Under the pieces are notes generated by a model. That model ran no database searches, was not told the DNA's origin, and was given only the letters and a program-made list of their open reading frames with translations. Source: a virus. Taken from it: 47,452 nt of DNA. The stretch lies in IMG/VR virus record IMGVR_UViG_3300027631_000036, positions 1 to 47,452 of that record. One strand, written 5' to 3'. The position numbers and the translations under genes are program-made. Shown here one piece after another: positions 32,417 through 40,266 of this stretch (position 1 is its first letter; the number at the start of each line of letters is the position of its first letter).

Positions 32417-33598
32417 TTAGAAAGTGCCGCCATCGATGGTGCTTGAGTTTACCCACTCAGAACCTGACCACATAATCATGTCTGATTCTGAAATAGTTGT
32501 CAATGTGACATCTGCAAGATCGCCAAGATTTGTAGTACCTAATGCGTTTTGCAAATCTGCAAGGTCGTCAGTATCTAGAATACGTACATTACTTACTACA
32601 TCATTTGTGTCTTTTGTAATATACCAAGCATCTGCTGCTTCGTTCCAGAAGATAGAAACGTTATCATCAGTGCCGCGCTCAATTTCAATACCGCCGTTTT
32701 GTGTTGGTGCAAGAATTTCATTACTGTTTAGAAGGATGATTGAGTCACCAATATTGACTTCGTTTGAGTTAACTGTAGTAGTTGTACCGTTAACTGTTAG
32801 GTTACCTGTGACAGTTACATCGCCGTCAAATGCTGACTGTGTACCATTTACAGTTAATGTACCAGCAACAGTTACATCACCATTGTCTTTTACGCTGAGT
32901 AAGTTAACATCGTTTACGTCAACAACTTCAAATAGTACTTCGCCAGTACCTGCTGCTTTGCCAACTGTGCCTGTGATTGATGTTTTAGCTAGGGTTGACT
33001 CAATGTTACCTGCCCATAGTTCGGCCCATGATTGTGCAGCTGAACCAAGATCGTATGTATTATCAGTACTTGGCAATATGTCTGTGATTACACCACCAGT
33101 TAGTGAAATTGTATCTGTTGCTTCGTTACCTAAATATGTGTTACCATTTACATTAAGGTCTCCTGTTATCACTAGAGTATCTGCGGCCAAGTCAACTGCA
33201 ACAGTTGCATCACCATTTACAGTTAGCGATCCACCAATTAGAACATCGCCAGCAAAACTTGATTGTCCAGTGCCATTAACTGTTAGCTTACCGCCAATGA
33301 TAGCATTGCCAGATTCAGTAACTTCAAATAGACCAGCACCAGCTGAATCTAGTACTTCAAATACGTTTACTGAATCACTTCCAGCAGCAATAGTAACTGC
33401 AGAATTAATACTAGTTTTGCCGTTTACCTGGCCACCAGTACGTGTGTTAAGGTAACCGATTTCACTACCGCCAGCAAGAGCGCCATTACCAAAGAAAATT
33501 TCCAAATTATCTGTTGTGTATACAAGTTCACCAGCGACTGGTGTAATACTCGTACGGTTTGATTCTAAACCGCGTTTTAATTTAATTGTTTGCGTCAT
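32417..33598 (-). CDS. Fibre/structural protein with Mtd_N-like domain, 393 aa
   Basis: ATG at 33598 preferred over GTG at 33601 because AAAGGAG is six to seven bases from the ATG. The N-terminus QTIKLKRGLESNRTSITPVA..GELVYTTDNLEIFFGNG is a clear Mtd_N-type adhesin domain. The middle carries beta repeats of the LTVNGT..FAGDVLIGGSLT kind, repeated three to four times, with DILPSTDNTYDLGSAAQSWA near 180. The C-terminus (GDLADVTLTTISESDMIMWS then GSEWVNSS) is the LxDV..gs.WvN motif of marine phage fibres. Probably a trimeric adhesin. Confidence 0.85.
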   Translation of the reverse strand: MTQTIKLKRGLESNRTSITPVAGELVYTTDNLEIFFGNGALAGGSEIGYLNTRTGGQVNGKTSINSAVTIAAGSDSVNVFEVLDSAGAGLFEVTESGNAIIGGKLTVNGTGQSSFAGDVLIGGSLTVNGDATVAVDLAADTLVITGDLNVNGNTYLGNEATDTISLTGGVITDILPSTDNTYDLGSAAQSWAELWAGNIESTLAKTSITGTVGKAAGTGEVLFEVVDVNDVNLLSVKDNGDVTVAGTLTVNGTQSAFDGDVTVTGNLTVNGTTTTVNSNEVNIGDSIILLNSNEILAPTQNGGIEIERGTDDNVSIFWNEAADAWYITKDTNDVVSNVRILDTDDLADLQNALGTTNLGDLADVTLTTISESDMIMWSGSEWVNSSTIDGGTF

Positions 33599-33613
33599 CA
33601 CGCTCTCCTTTAA

Positions 33614-34333
33614 TTAAGTATCATAGATACCACAGTCAATAATAAGATAATCTATATACCTCTTGGTAGTTAAATTACCATCCTGTGTTATCATACTATT
33701 TTCCATCGCAGGGGCACTTACGACGCCTGTCTCGGATATTTCAAAAGCATTTCGCTTGTTTAGTGAATCGTCGCCGATGCCAACTTCAACAATTGAGTCT
33801 TCTTTTGCTATATTGTATTTACCAGTTACAAATGAATGCAGTACTGCTGTTTTTTCTGTCGGACCTACTGAAAAACTATTTTCAGCATACTCAACAGTGA
33901 TATCAATATTTACGTCATCGCCCTGTGTTACCGTAACTGTACCAGTAGCGCCGCCAGATAGGTCGTAAGTTACTGATTTAGTTTTAAAAGTATGTACGCT
34001 TGCTGATAGTTCATCAACTGCGTCCTGGATATTATCTGAAGTTAAAACACTATTTGAATTATCATAATTGACTGCTGTTGAATCTATTTCAAATTCGACC
34101 CAGTTTGCATTTGTTACGCCATTTAATAGTTTGTAAACTGTATCTTCAGATTTTACATATACCAACATGCCATTTGAACGGCGGGCTAATGTAATAGAAT
34201 TTCTGTCTGTTATGTTATCAACTTCACGATATCCGCCTTTGCCATATATGCTGTCATGTGTTGCATATACATCAGTTGTGTCTGTTGGTGCTATAACACC
34301 TGTTATATTTACTGCACCTGATATTAATGCCAT
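33614..34333 (-). CDS. Structural protein of the adhesin block, 239 aa
   Basis: Starts MALISGAVNITGVIAPTDTT with TGAGGT eight bases upstream. A short YGKGGYREVDNITDRNSITL region resembles the Y....G.R.V.....R..I...R...G m.vyv modules used in marine phage fibres, followed by SEDTVYKLLNGVTNANWVEF. The C-terminal half is beta-rich with no recognised enzyme motif. Probably a fibre or baseplate-associated protein. Confidence 0.75.
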   Translation of the reverse strand: MALISGAVNITGVIAPTDTTDVYATHDSIYGKGGYREVDNITDRNSITLARRSNGMLVYVKSEDTVYKLLNGVTNANWVEFEIDSTAVNYDNSNSVLTSDNIQDAVDELSASVHTFKTKSVTYDLSGGATGTVTVTQGDDVNIDITVEYAENSFSVGPTEKTAVLHSFVTGKYNIAKEDSIVEVGIGDDSLNKRNAFEISETGVVSAPAMENSMITQDGNLTTKRYIDYLIIDCGIYDT

Positions 34334-34343
34334 GTCACATACC

Positions 34344-35273
34344 TCACTTTACTGCAATCGTTAATGAACTAACAATGGGGTTAGTTGTTCGGTGTACATA
34401 ATATTCATTATTAATTCCGTACTCATTAGTAATATTCACAGTTATTGCGGGATTCATTGCAACTGCAAACCCGCTTGATATATCTTGAAAAATTGTTTTT
34501 AGACCAAAAGCTACTGGATATATAAAATATTTATACCCCTCATTGGCAACTGCTTTATTTCCTGTAAAGTTTAGATCTAATGAAGATGATATTAATGTCT
34601 TAATCTCAGTTTCATTTAATGATTCTAAAACGCTTGCACCATGATATGTTCGCCAGCGCCAATCAACACTAAAGGTTTTAGAGATAATTTGTCCTTTGGT
34701 ATTTTGTGCTGAAATTTTCCATGTATTTTTTTGTGCAGATGTTTTAATAATATCATTGCCAATATTAATAATTTCTGTACCATCGTTACTATATATATTA
34801 CTGTACAATATATTATTTGTCACATCTTCAATTGCAACCGTATTGGCTGATATATTTTCATCATTTAAAATGGTCCAAGAAAATGTTTTATTTCCTCCGG
34901 TTATCATATCACCTACTTCAATTACAGTAGGTTGAGCCAACATCAAAAATGTTTGTACATTTGGATATTGATAAGGGTAAAGTAAATTTGTGAAAAGTTG
35001 CTGAAGTGTAGTATTATCGAATGTATTACCAGATTCATATCCGCCAACTTCCTCGGGCATAGGAGTTAAGTTTGAATACAAGAAGGTATTTGTTTGAACA
35101 CTTGCCAATAGTGTCTGGTCTAGGAATCGTTTATTAACTGCATCTTGGTCGGCAATTGGATCATTTAATTCGGTAATACGAGTATTAGTAACTGAAACTT
35201 CATTAACGGCTTCGATAGTTAACTTATCTTCCGTCTTAATCTTGTTTTTACTATGATTTATATTAATTGCCAA
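34344..35273 (-). CDS. Structural protein of the adhesin block, 309 aa
   Basis: TTG start at 35273 (MAININHSKNKIKTEDKLTI) with AAGGA about ten bases upstream; no ATG is better placed. ITELNDPIADQDAVNKRFLD near residue 33 is a frequent head-end motif of phage fibres. The middle has an Ig-like look (FSWTILNDENISANTVAIED, WKISAQNTKGQIISKTFSVD then WRWRTYHG near 200). The C-terminus FAVAMNPAITVNITNEYGIN is beta-rich. Similar three-part proteins occur as virion proteins in T4-like phages, from memory. Confidence 0.75.
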   Translation of the reverse strand: MAININHSKNKIKTEDKLTIEAVNEVSVTNTRITELNDPIADQDAVNKRFLDQTLLASVQTNTFLYSNLTPMPEEVGGYESGNTFDNTTLQQLFTNLLYPYQYPNVQTFLMLAQPTVIEVGDMITGGNKTFSWTILNDENISANTVAIEDVTNNILYSNIYSNDGTEIINIGNDIIKTSAQKNTWKISAQNTKGQIISKTFSVDWRWRTYHGASVLESLNETEIKTLISSSLDLNFTGNKAVANEGYKYFIYPVAFGLKTIFQDISSGFAVAMNPAITVNITNEYGINNEYYVHRTTNPIVSSLTIAVK

Positions 35274-35315
35274 AGCTATGGATTCCTTGTACTTGTTTAA
35301 TTTTCACTATGTCGA

Positions 35316-35323
35316 TATTTATC
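35316..35323 (-). promoter_or_regulatory. Variant late promoter (GATAAATA) for the 309-aa gene
   Basis: TGATAAATATCG on the minus strand, 42 bases before the TTG start, in the gap after the 216-aa gene. Confidence 0.45.
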
Positions 35324-35324
35324 A

Positions 35325-35975
35325 TTATATAACCAAGCTGGCGCCGCGGTTAGAAATAACTGCCCAGCCAGCGTAAGTATACATTAAAGTGATAGTTTGG
35401 CCTTCGGTATCAAAAATAATACTAGTAAACCCTAGTAAATTATCTGGTGTTACTTGTACTGCTGATATAGGCGTTTCAACGGCCACTAGAACTTTTATTT
35501 GACCATTATGTTGTCCATTGAGCATTGTGACGGCGTTATTAGTGGATGAATTAATATAAGATACTGCTTGTAAAATAGAAATACTAGTATTAACATATTC
35601 TTCAGCTGAATCTAATACGACATTTTTAAAGAATGCATAATTCCATTCTGAGGTTGGCGATCCAATATCATAAGTGCTAGTAGAGGCAGGCAATATGTCA
35701 CTACTAATGTTTGAGTTAAGTGTTAGGCTTCCGCCGCTGTTACCAAGAGTGATCACGTCGCCGTTTGCAACAAGGGTGCCGCCTACATATACATGGCCGC
35801 CAAAGTAACCGCCGCCTAATACATTTAATGCACCGTCGCCGTATGTTGGGGTATTTAGATCAATGTCCGATAAATTATCAATTGATAATTTTCCGGATAA
35901 TGTTAAACCATTGGCAACTGCCAATGCGCCTAAAATTTTCAATTCTCCATTGTCTGGATTGATAACTGATGCCAT
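35325..35975 (-). CDS. Structural/fibre protein, 216 aa
   Basis: Starts MASVINPDNGELKILGALAV with GGAG upstream. Beta repeats (LNVLGGGYFGGHVYVGGTLV) lead into DILPASTSTYDIGSPTSEWN near 93, the same S.yDIGS...W element seen in the 393- and 842-aa fibres. The C-terminal 100 residues (AVTMLNGQHNGQIKVLVAVE, FDTEGQTITLMYTYAGWAVI) look like a small tip domain ending in W..ISNRGAS. First gene of the adhesin block after the capsid gene. Confidence 0.78.
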   Translation of the reverse strand: MASVINPDNGELKILGALAVANGLTLSGKLSIDNLSDIDLNTPTYGDGALNVLGGGYFGGHVYVGGTLVANGDVITLGNSGGSLTLNSNISSDILPASTSTYDIGSPTSEWNYAFFKNVVLDSAEEYVNTSISILQAVSYINSSTNNAVTMLNGQHNGQIKVLVAVETPISAVQVTPDNLLGFTSIIFDTEGQTITLMYTYAGWAVISNRGASLVI

Positions 35976-36003
35976 AATGTTCTCCGAAATATTTCTACAT
36001 ATG

Positions 36004-36011
36004 TATTTATG
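36004..36011 (-). promoter_or_regulatory. Variant late promoter (CATAAATA) for the adhesin block
   Basis: ACATAAATACAT on the minus strand, 28 bases before the ATG at 35975 and directly after the gp23 terminator. Confidence 0.5.
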
Positions 36012-36046
36012 TTAAAATTATAATTATAAAATTATAGCTACATATA

Positions 36047-36074
36047 ATAAAAAAGCAGGGCCTAAGCCCTGCTT
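36047..36074 (-). terminator. Intrinsic terminator after gp23
   Basis: Minus-strand stem AAGCAGGGC/GCCCTGCTT with a 4-base loop, then a T-run. It ends the head operon. Confidence 0.9.
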
Positions 36075-36106
36075 CCTTATACTGTATTCCTGTAAAAAAT
36101 TACTAA

Positions 36107-37270
36107 TTACTGGAATGATAGTGCGCCGCCGTTGACACCGATCTTTGAAAGGTAGTCTGCTGCGTTGCCTAGTGATGATGCTTGGTTGTTTAGTTCCACA
36201 TAGCCGTAACGTGTCATGAATGATACTGTTGGCTCGAATGTTTGTGGGTCTAGAACTGTACCTGAAGACATAAGTGGGATGTATGGGCAGTAGAATGCTG
36301 CTGCGTCCATTTCGCCATCGCCCTTATAACCTACTAGGATGTCTGCATCGTCTGCTGCATACTGGTTTACAAACACTTTCATTGTGCCGTTTAGAGTACC
36401 AACGAACTTTGTATTTGTTGGTGCTTCGAATGGGCCTTCTGTTGTGCGAGCAAATGCTGATGTAGTTGCTGACTGAAGAACAGTTAGGATTGTTGGAGAT
36501 ACTACAACATAGTTACCTGCGCCACGACGTGTACGTGATGCAATTAGGTTTGCTGAGCGGTTGATTAGAACTGCTAGAGCAGCATGCTGGTCACCAACAA
36601 AAGTTGCTTGACCTGATACGTTGCCTTGATCGTATGTATCTGTTGCTGTACCTGAAAGAGCAAGTAGTGAACTGATGATTTCCTGATCGATTTCAGCAGT
36701 GATCTCTTGTGCAAGTGCTTGCATGATTTCTGCTTCTACGTCCAAGCCGTGCATTGAATTAGCATCTTGTGCTGCTTCGAATGTCCAACGTGCTGATAGC
36801 TTGCGTGTTTTAGCTTCAACAGTCTGCTTTAGTACCTGGATACTCATACGACGGCCTGCTGCTGCTTCTAATGATGAAGTTGAAACTGCTTTGGCTGCTG
36901 CTGCATCACCTGAATAGCCTGCTGCGATTGCAAATGGTGATAGTGCTTCATCACCAGCGTTAACGCCAGCTGCTGTTTCTGAATAACGCACACGTAGTGT
37001 GTGGATTTGGCCTACTGGGCCAGTCATTGGTTGAACACCAACAAGTTCGTTTGCAATAACAGTTGGCATAACACGACGAATTACCGGTAGGATAACTTTG
37101 TTTAGTGTTGCAATGTTTCCTGCCATTGTTGTGCCTGATAGTGCGGCTTCTGAAAGGTAGCTCTTTGTGTTTTCAAGAACTGTTTCCATTACTACCTTCT
37201 TGTTGCCGTGCAAACCATCAGTTAGAGCTTCTTTTGCTGCGCCCCAGTTTTCAAATAGGTTTTGTGACAT
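36107..37270 (-). CDS. 23: Major capsid protein, T4 gp23, short form
   Basis: 387 aa against 521 aa in T4. VILPVIRRVMPTVIANELVG..VQPMTGPVGQIHTLRV near residues 55-95 is the gp23 hallmark. YLSE followed by AALSGTTMAG at residues 38-41 fits the (I/L)xE gp21 cleavage consensus and aligns with the T4 site, predicting a 41-residue propeptide and a mature chain of 346 residues. That is about 110 shorter than mature T4 gp23, so the T4 insertion domain is probably absent. The C-terminus MTRYGYVELNNQASSLGNAA matches the family. AAGGAG precedes the ATG; the gene follows gp22 by 15 bases and ends with a strong terminator. Confidence 0.93.
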   Translation of the reverse strand: MSQNLFENWGAAKEALTDGLHGNKKVVMETVLENTKSYLSEAALSGTTMAGNIATLNKVILPVIRRVMPTVIANELVGVQPMTGPVGQIHTLRVRYSETAAGVNAGDEALSPFAIAAGYSGDAAAAKAVSTSSLEAAAGRRMSIQVLKQTVEAKTRKLSARWTFEAAQDANSMHGLDVEAEIMQALAQEITAEIDQEIISSLLALSGTATDTYDQGNVSGQATFVGDQHAALAVLINRSANLIASRTRRGAGNYVVVSPTILTVLQSATTSAFARTTEGPFEAPTNTKFVGTLNGTMKVFVNQYAADDADILVGYKGDGEMDAAAFYCPYIPLMSSGTVLDPQTFEPTVSFMTRYGYVELNNQASSLGNAADYLSKIGVNGGALSFQ

Positions 37271-37285
37271 TTGGTATACTCCTTA

Positions 37286-38380
37286 TTAATTGATACCAGC
37301 TAGTTTTTTAAGGTTAATAATTTCGGCTTCGCTTTCAGTATCCTGTGTGCGGGCCTTGTTACCTGTGATCTCAGTCTTCTGAGTCTCATTAATGATAGAT
37401 GCTGTTGATGCTTTAACTGTTTCGTTAAGCACTGTTGGCAAATACTTGTTATATGCAGTCTGTAGCTTGCTTGTTGCTACTGACTCAAGTAGGTTTTTCA
37501 TTAAATCACGTTTATCTTTGGATAGAGGGCTTAGAAGTTCATCCATTATTTCTTTACGCTCGTTTGATTCTGCAATACGGCGTGCTTTTTTCTGTGCTTC
37601 TTCAATTAGTGCCTCTTTGGCAGAAATTACAGTTTGTGATTCAGATAGTTCTGACTTCACTGTTAGTAGTTCCTGTGATAGTTTAGAAATTTGTGTGCCT
37701 TCGGCTAGGTGTGAACTCATAAATTCAACTGCGAAAGTTTCGAATAGCTTGCGACCAAACATATTCTCTTTTGCAGTTTGAATGTCTTCTTTAAGTGTTG
37801 ATAGCTCTGATTTTAGAGTTGATTCTACAATCTTTGCTAGCTTACCACTTGCTTTTAGTATAAATTCACGTTTAGCTTCAGCAATCATTTCTTTACCTTC
37901 TTTCACCAAGCGAACTTTCTCTGCGATAAGTTCTTTCTTGTCTTGGTGGAATTCGTTAAGTTCTGAAGTTAGTTGCTCCATTACGAAGTCTTCTAGCTTC
38001 ACGAAGTTTGATTCTTGAAGTTTACGGTCGTCACGTAGTTCGGCGATTTCTCTTTTTAGAGTTTCCATTACGAACTGGTCTAAAAGTACAGCATGTTCTT
38101 TTAGCTTACGCTGATATTCAACTTTTGCTGAAACTGCTGCTTTTTTATCTTCAGCAAATTCTACTAATTCTGCTTTAATCGTATCAGATAACATTGCATC
38201 AAGTGCTTCCACCATCTGCTCTTTATCTGATTCATAACGATTTGCAAATTCTTCACGTAGTTCTGCTGTGATTTCTTCACGTGCTTCGGTTAGCTTGGAA
38301 TTCCAAGCCTCTGAAAGTGTTGAACGTACTTCTTCACTTAAAACTTCTGAACTTAGGAGTTGTTCGATTGCATGAGCCAT
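37286..38380 (-). CDS. 22: Prohead scaffold protein, T4 gp22
   Basis: 364 aa (T4 gp22 is 269 aa). It forms the inner scaffold of the prohead, which gp21 digests. Almost entirely charged helix (ELREEFANRYESDKEQMVEA, ELNEFHQDKKELIAEKVRLV), with FGRKLFETFAVEFMSSHLAE near residue 210, a conserved gp22 segment, and KARRIAESNERKEIMDELLS near 265. Several LxE/IxE tripeptides offer protease sites. The start overlaps the gp21 stop by one base (TAATG). Its AGGAGAAGA ribosome site is formed by the Arg-Arg-Arg codons ending gp21, which ties expression of the two genes. Confidence 0.9.
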   Translation of the reverse strand: MAHAIEQLLSSEVLSEEVRSTLSEAWNSKLTEAREEITAELREEFANRYESDKEQMVEALDAMLSDTIKAELVEFAEDKKAAVSAKVEYQRKLKEHAVLLDQFVMETLKREIAELRDDRKLQESNFVKLEDFVMEQLTSELNEFHQDKKELIAEKVRLVKEGKEMIAEAKREFILKASGKLAKIVESTLKSELSTLKEDIQTAKENMFGRKLFETFAVEFMSSHLAEGTQISKLSQELLTVKSELSESQTVISAKEALIEEAQKKARRIAESNERKEIMDELLSPLSKDKRDLMKNLLESVATSKLQTAYNKYLPTVLNETVKASTASIINETQKTEITGNKARTQDTESEAEIINLKKLAGIN

Positions 38381-39024
38381 TATCTTCTCCTAATGTCTAG
38401 GTTGTTTATAAATTTTAATACCTCTTCTTGCAGGTACTTTTGTGCGGCGTTATCAGGGGTCGATGCGCTAGCAACGTCCATTAGAATATTTCCGCGTTTG
38501 CCATTCATGATAGCTTCGTATATTGGGTGCGGATAAGCATCAGGTGCTGATGGATTAGCCACAATATCAACCGTCTGAATTTCAAACTCTGATACTTGCC
38601 CACTTTCATTGACGTTGCCGCTACCACGACTTGACACGCCAAGTTTTACTCCGTTCTCCAATAGTGTACGGCAAATATTGCCCATTGGAGTTGGCAGTAA
38701 CTTTAGGCGACCGTAACCATCTGCCCCGTTCATCCACATTTTTTCGATAATATGGCTTACACGGTCTAGGTTAACTTGTAGATCTTCTGGATGATCTGCC
38801 TCGCCCAAAACTGGATATCCAGTTTCGATTTTGCTTTGGATTGATTTAACTGCCTTTGCAATTTCATTAACTGGGTAAACTCTTTGGTTTTGATTGCGCT
38901 TATCACCCTGAACGAAAATTCCTTCCATGTACAAGCTTTTACCGCCGCGACCGTCGTCGACGGCCTCAGTTACGATACTTGCTTGTCCAAATGAAAGTTG
39001 TTCGTTAAGTGTTCGCATATGCAT
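38380..39024 (-). CDS. 21: Prohead core protease, T4 gp21
   Basis: 214 aa, similar to T4 gp21 (212 aa). It is a herpesvirus-assemblin-like serine protease that matures the prohead. GEADHPE near His78 and GVSSRGSG near Ser131/132 supply the catalytic His and Ser. VDIVANPSAPDAY near 160 is the next conserved block. The N-terminus LNEQLSFGQASIVTEAV contains a possible (I/V)xE self-cleavage site. ATG codons at 39024 and 39018 are both possible; TAGGT sits four or ten bases upstream. It follows gp67 directly. Confidence 0.93.
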   Translation of the reverse strand: MHMRTLNEQLSFGQASIVTEAVDDGRGGKSLYMEGIFVQGDKRNQNQRVYPVNEIAKAVKSIQSKIETGYPVLGEADHPEDLQVNLDRVSHIIEKMWMNGADGYGRLKLLPTPMGNICRTLLENGVKLGVSSRGSGNVNESGQVSEFEIQTVDIVANPSAPDAYPHPIYEAIMNGKRGNILMDVASASTPDNAAQKYLQEEVLKFINNLDIRRR

Positions 39025-39025
39025 G

Positions 39026-39931
39026 TTACCTAGGAGCCTTGTTAATCATTGAATCAGTGCCTGGCTTAGCTGGTGCTTGGCCTTTTTTCTCTGCGCCGTG
39101 GCCTTTGGACATCGTGTTTAGTGATGCGCCTTCGCCTGGGTGTTTGAAACCTGACATTGTTTGTACTTTTGGTGCTGGACGACCTGCTTCTTTAGCATGG
39201 CCTGTGTTTAGTAGTGAACCGCCCATTGCTGGCTTGCCTTTAACTGGTGATGATTTGCCGTCATCGCCTGCTGGCATTGCAACTGGATGGATTTTTTTAT
39301 CTGCACCGACTTTGTGTAGTTCAGCTGATTCATCTAGTTCTTCAGCATCTTCTTCTAAGTCTTCTTCAGCTTCAAAAGTAAATTCTTCTTCAACCTCTGA
39401 GTCATCTGACATCTCGTCGTCCATGCCAACTTCAAAGTCTGCGCCTTCTTCGTCGCCTTCTTCGTCACTGTCCATGTCGTCATTCATGTCGTCGCCCATT
39501 AGCTTTGCAAATTCTGCTTTTAGATCTGACAACGCATCTTCAACACTCATCATAGCATTTTCAATACGGTCGTCGCCATCTTCAGTTTCAGTTTCGTCAG
39601 TGTCGAAACCGTCATCAGCTGCTAGCTCTAGGTCTGCATCTAATTCGCCGCCATCTTCATCTTCAGCTTCGCCGAATGCTTCTTCAGCTTCGATTTCGTC
39701 GTCTGATGTTTCGATGTCGTTTAGGAAGTCATCTGATTCTTCATCACCAAATGCTTCGTCTAATTCTTCTTCTGCGATGTCATCTTCAACGATTTCATCT
39801 TGCTCAACAAGATCACTCCAGATCTCGCGGGCTTTCTCAACAAATGCTTCGTGTAGTAGATCTTCAGCTGAAACTGAATCACCATTTACTAGGCTTTCGA
39901 TAATCTTAGTATATCGGTCATGAGCTCTCAT
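39026..39931 (-). CDS. 67: Acidic prohead core protein, gp67-like, expanded
   Basis: 301 aa. The first 40 residues (IIESLVNGDSVSAEDLLHEA then FVEKAREIWSDLVEQ) follow T4 gp67 (LIEAIKSNDLVAARKLFAEA), an 80-residue prohead core protein. T4 gp67 then has an acidic tail. Here about 160 residues are dominated by Asp and Glu (DEEGDEEGADFEVGMDDEMS), broken by a helix SVEDALSDLKAEFAKLMGDD. A basic, Gly/Pro/Lys-rich C-terminal 90 residues (KGHGAEKKGQAPAKPGTDSM) has no T4 equivalent. AAGGAGA precedes the ATG. It is placed between portal and protease as in T4 (20-67-68-21). Confidence 0.75.
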   Translation of the reverse strand: MRAHDRYTKIIESLVNGDSVSAEDLLHEAFVEKAREIWSDLVEQDEIVEDDIAEEELDEAFGDEESDDFLNDIETSDDEIEAEEAFGEAEDEDGGELDADLELAADDGFDTDETETEDGDDRIENAMMSVEDALSDLKAEFAKLMGDDMNDDMDSDEEGDEEGADFEVGMDDEMSDDSEVEEEFTFEAEEDLEEDAEELDESAELHKVGADKKIHPVAMPAGDDGKSSPVKGKPAMGGSLLNTGHAKEAGRPAPKVQTMSGFKHPGEGASLNTMSKGHGAEKKGQAPAKPGTDSMINKAPR

Positions 39932-40062
39932 TGTTAAATCTCCTTCTATTAGATATAGGTTATAACATACTTATTTAAGACACTTTGGTCAAGAATATAA
40001 CAAAACGCAGTTTAAACCGCAGTTTTGATTATATTACTAGAATTTATGCTTAAAATAAGTAG
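39932..40062 (-). promoter_or_regulatory. 131-base leader of the gp67-21-22-23 unit
   Basis: No gene fits here. It contains direct repeats AACGCAGTTT and AACCGCAGTTT around 40002-40026, and CTTAAATAAG near 39968, a weak late-promoter-like motif. The RBS AGAAGGAGA lies at its left end. Confidence 0.3.
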
Positions 40063-40266
40063 TTAACCGCCATCATTGGGGGTATACATATCGCGATATT
40101 GCTCGACTTCGCGATTATGTTCAGCGCGTTTCATTTCGCGACTATTTCTCATTTTATTAATATGTCGCAGTGTTAACCGCGGACGTCGGGTATCATCAAT
40201 TTCCCAACTTCCATATTTGTCATTTTCTGCTTTTCGTGTTCCGTTATCTACTTCTTTAAATCTCAT
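40063..40266 (-). CDS. Small head-operon protein, 67 aa
   Basis: MRFKEVDNGTRKAENDKYGS then WEIDDTRRPRLTLRHINKMR. The ATG at 40266 has AGGGGGAGC six bases upstream and overlaps the gp20 end by 11 bases; a longer frame inside gp20 lacks a site. Basic, with DTRRPRLTLRHINKMR as the most distinctive stretch. Similar short proteins with a DTR.PRLTL.H.NK motif occur, from memory, after the portal gene in T4-like marine phages. It could be a gp68-type prohead core protein by position, but no sequence proof is visible. Confidence 0.75.
   Translation of the reverse strand: MRFKEVDNGTRKAENDKYGSWEIDDTRRPRLTLRHINKMRNSREMKRAEHNREVEQYRDMYTPNDGG

Noticed and set aside
39009-39923. Plus-strand Ser-rich frame of 304 codons
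   Set aside because: Exact antisense of the acidic gp67-like gene; GAA/GAT-rich codons read as Ser/Ser on the other strand.
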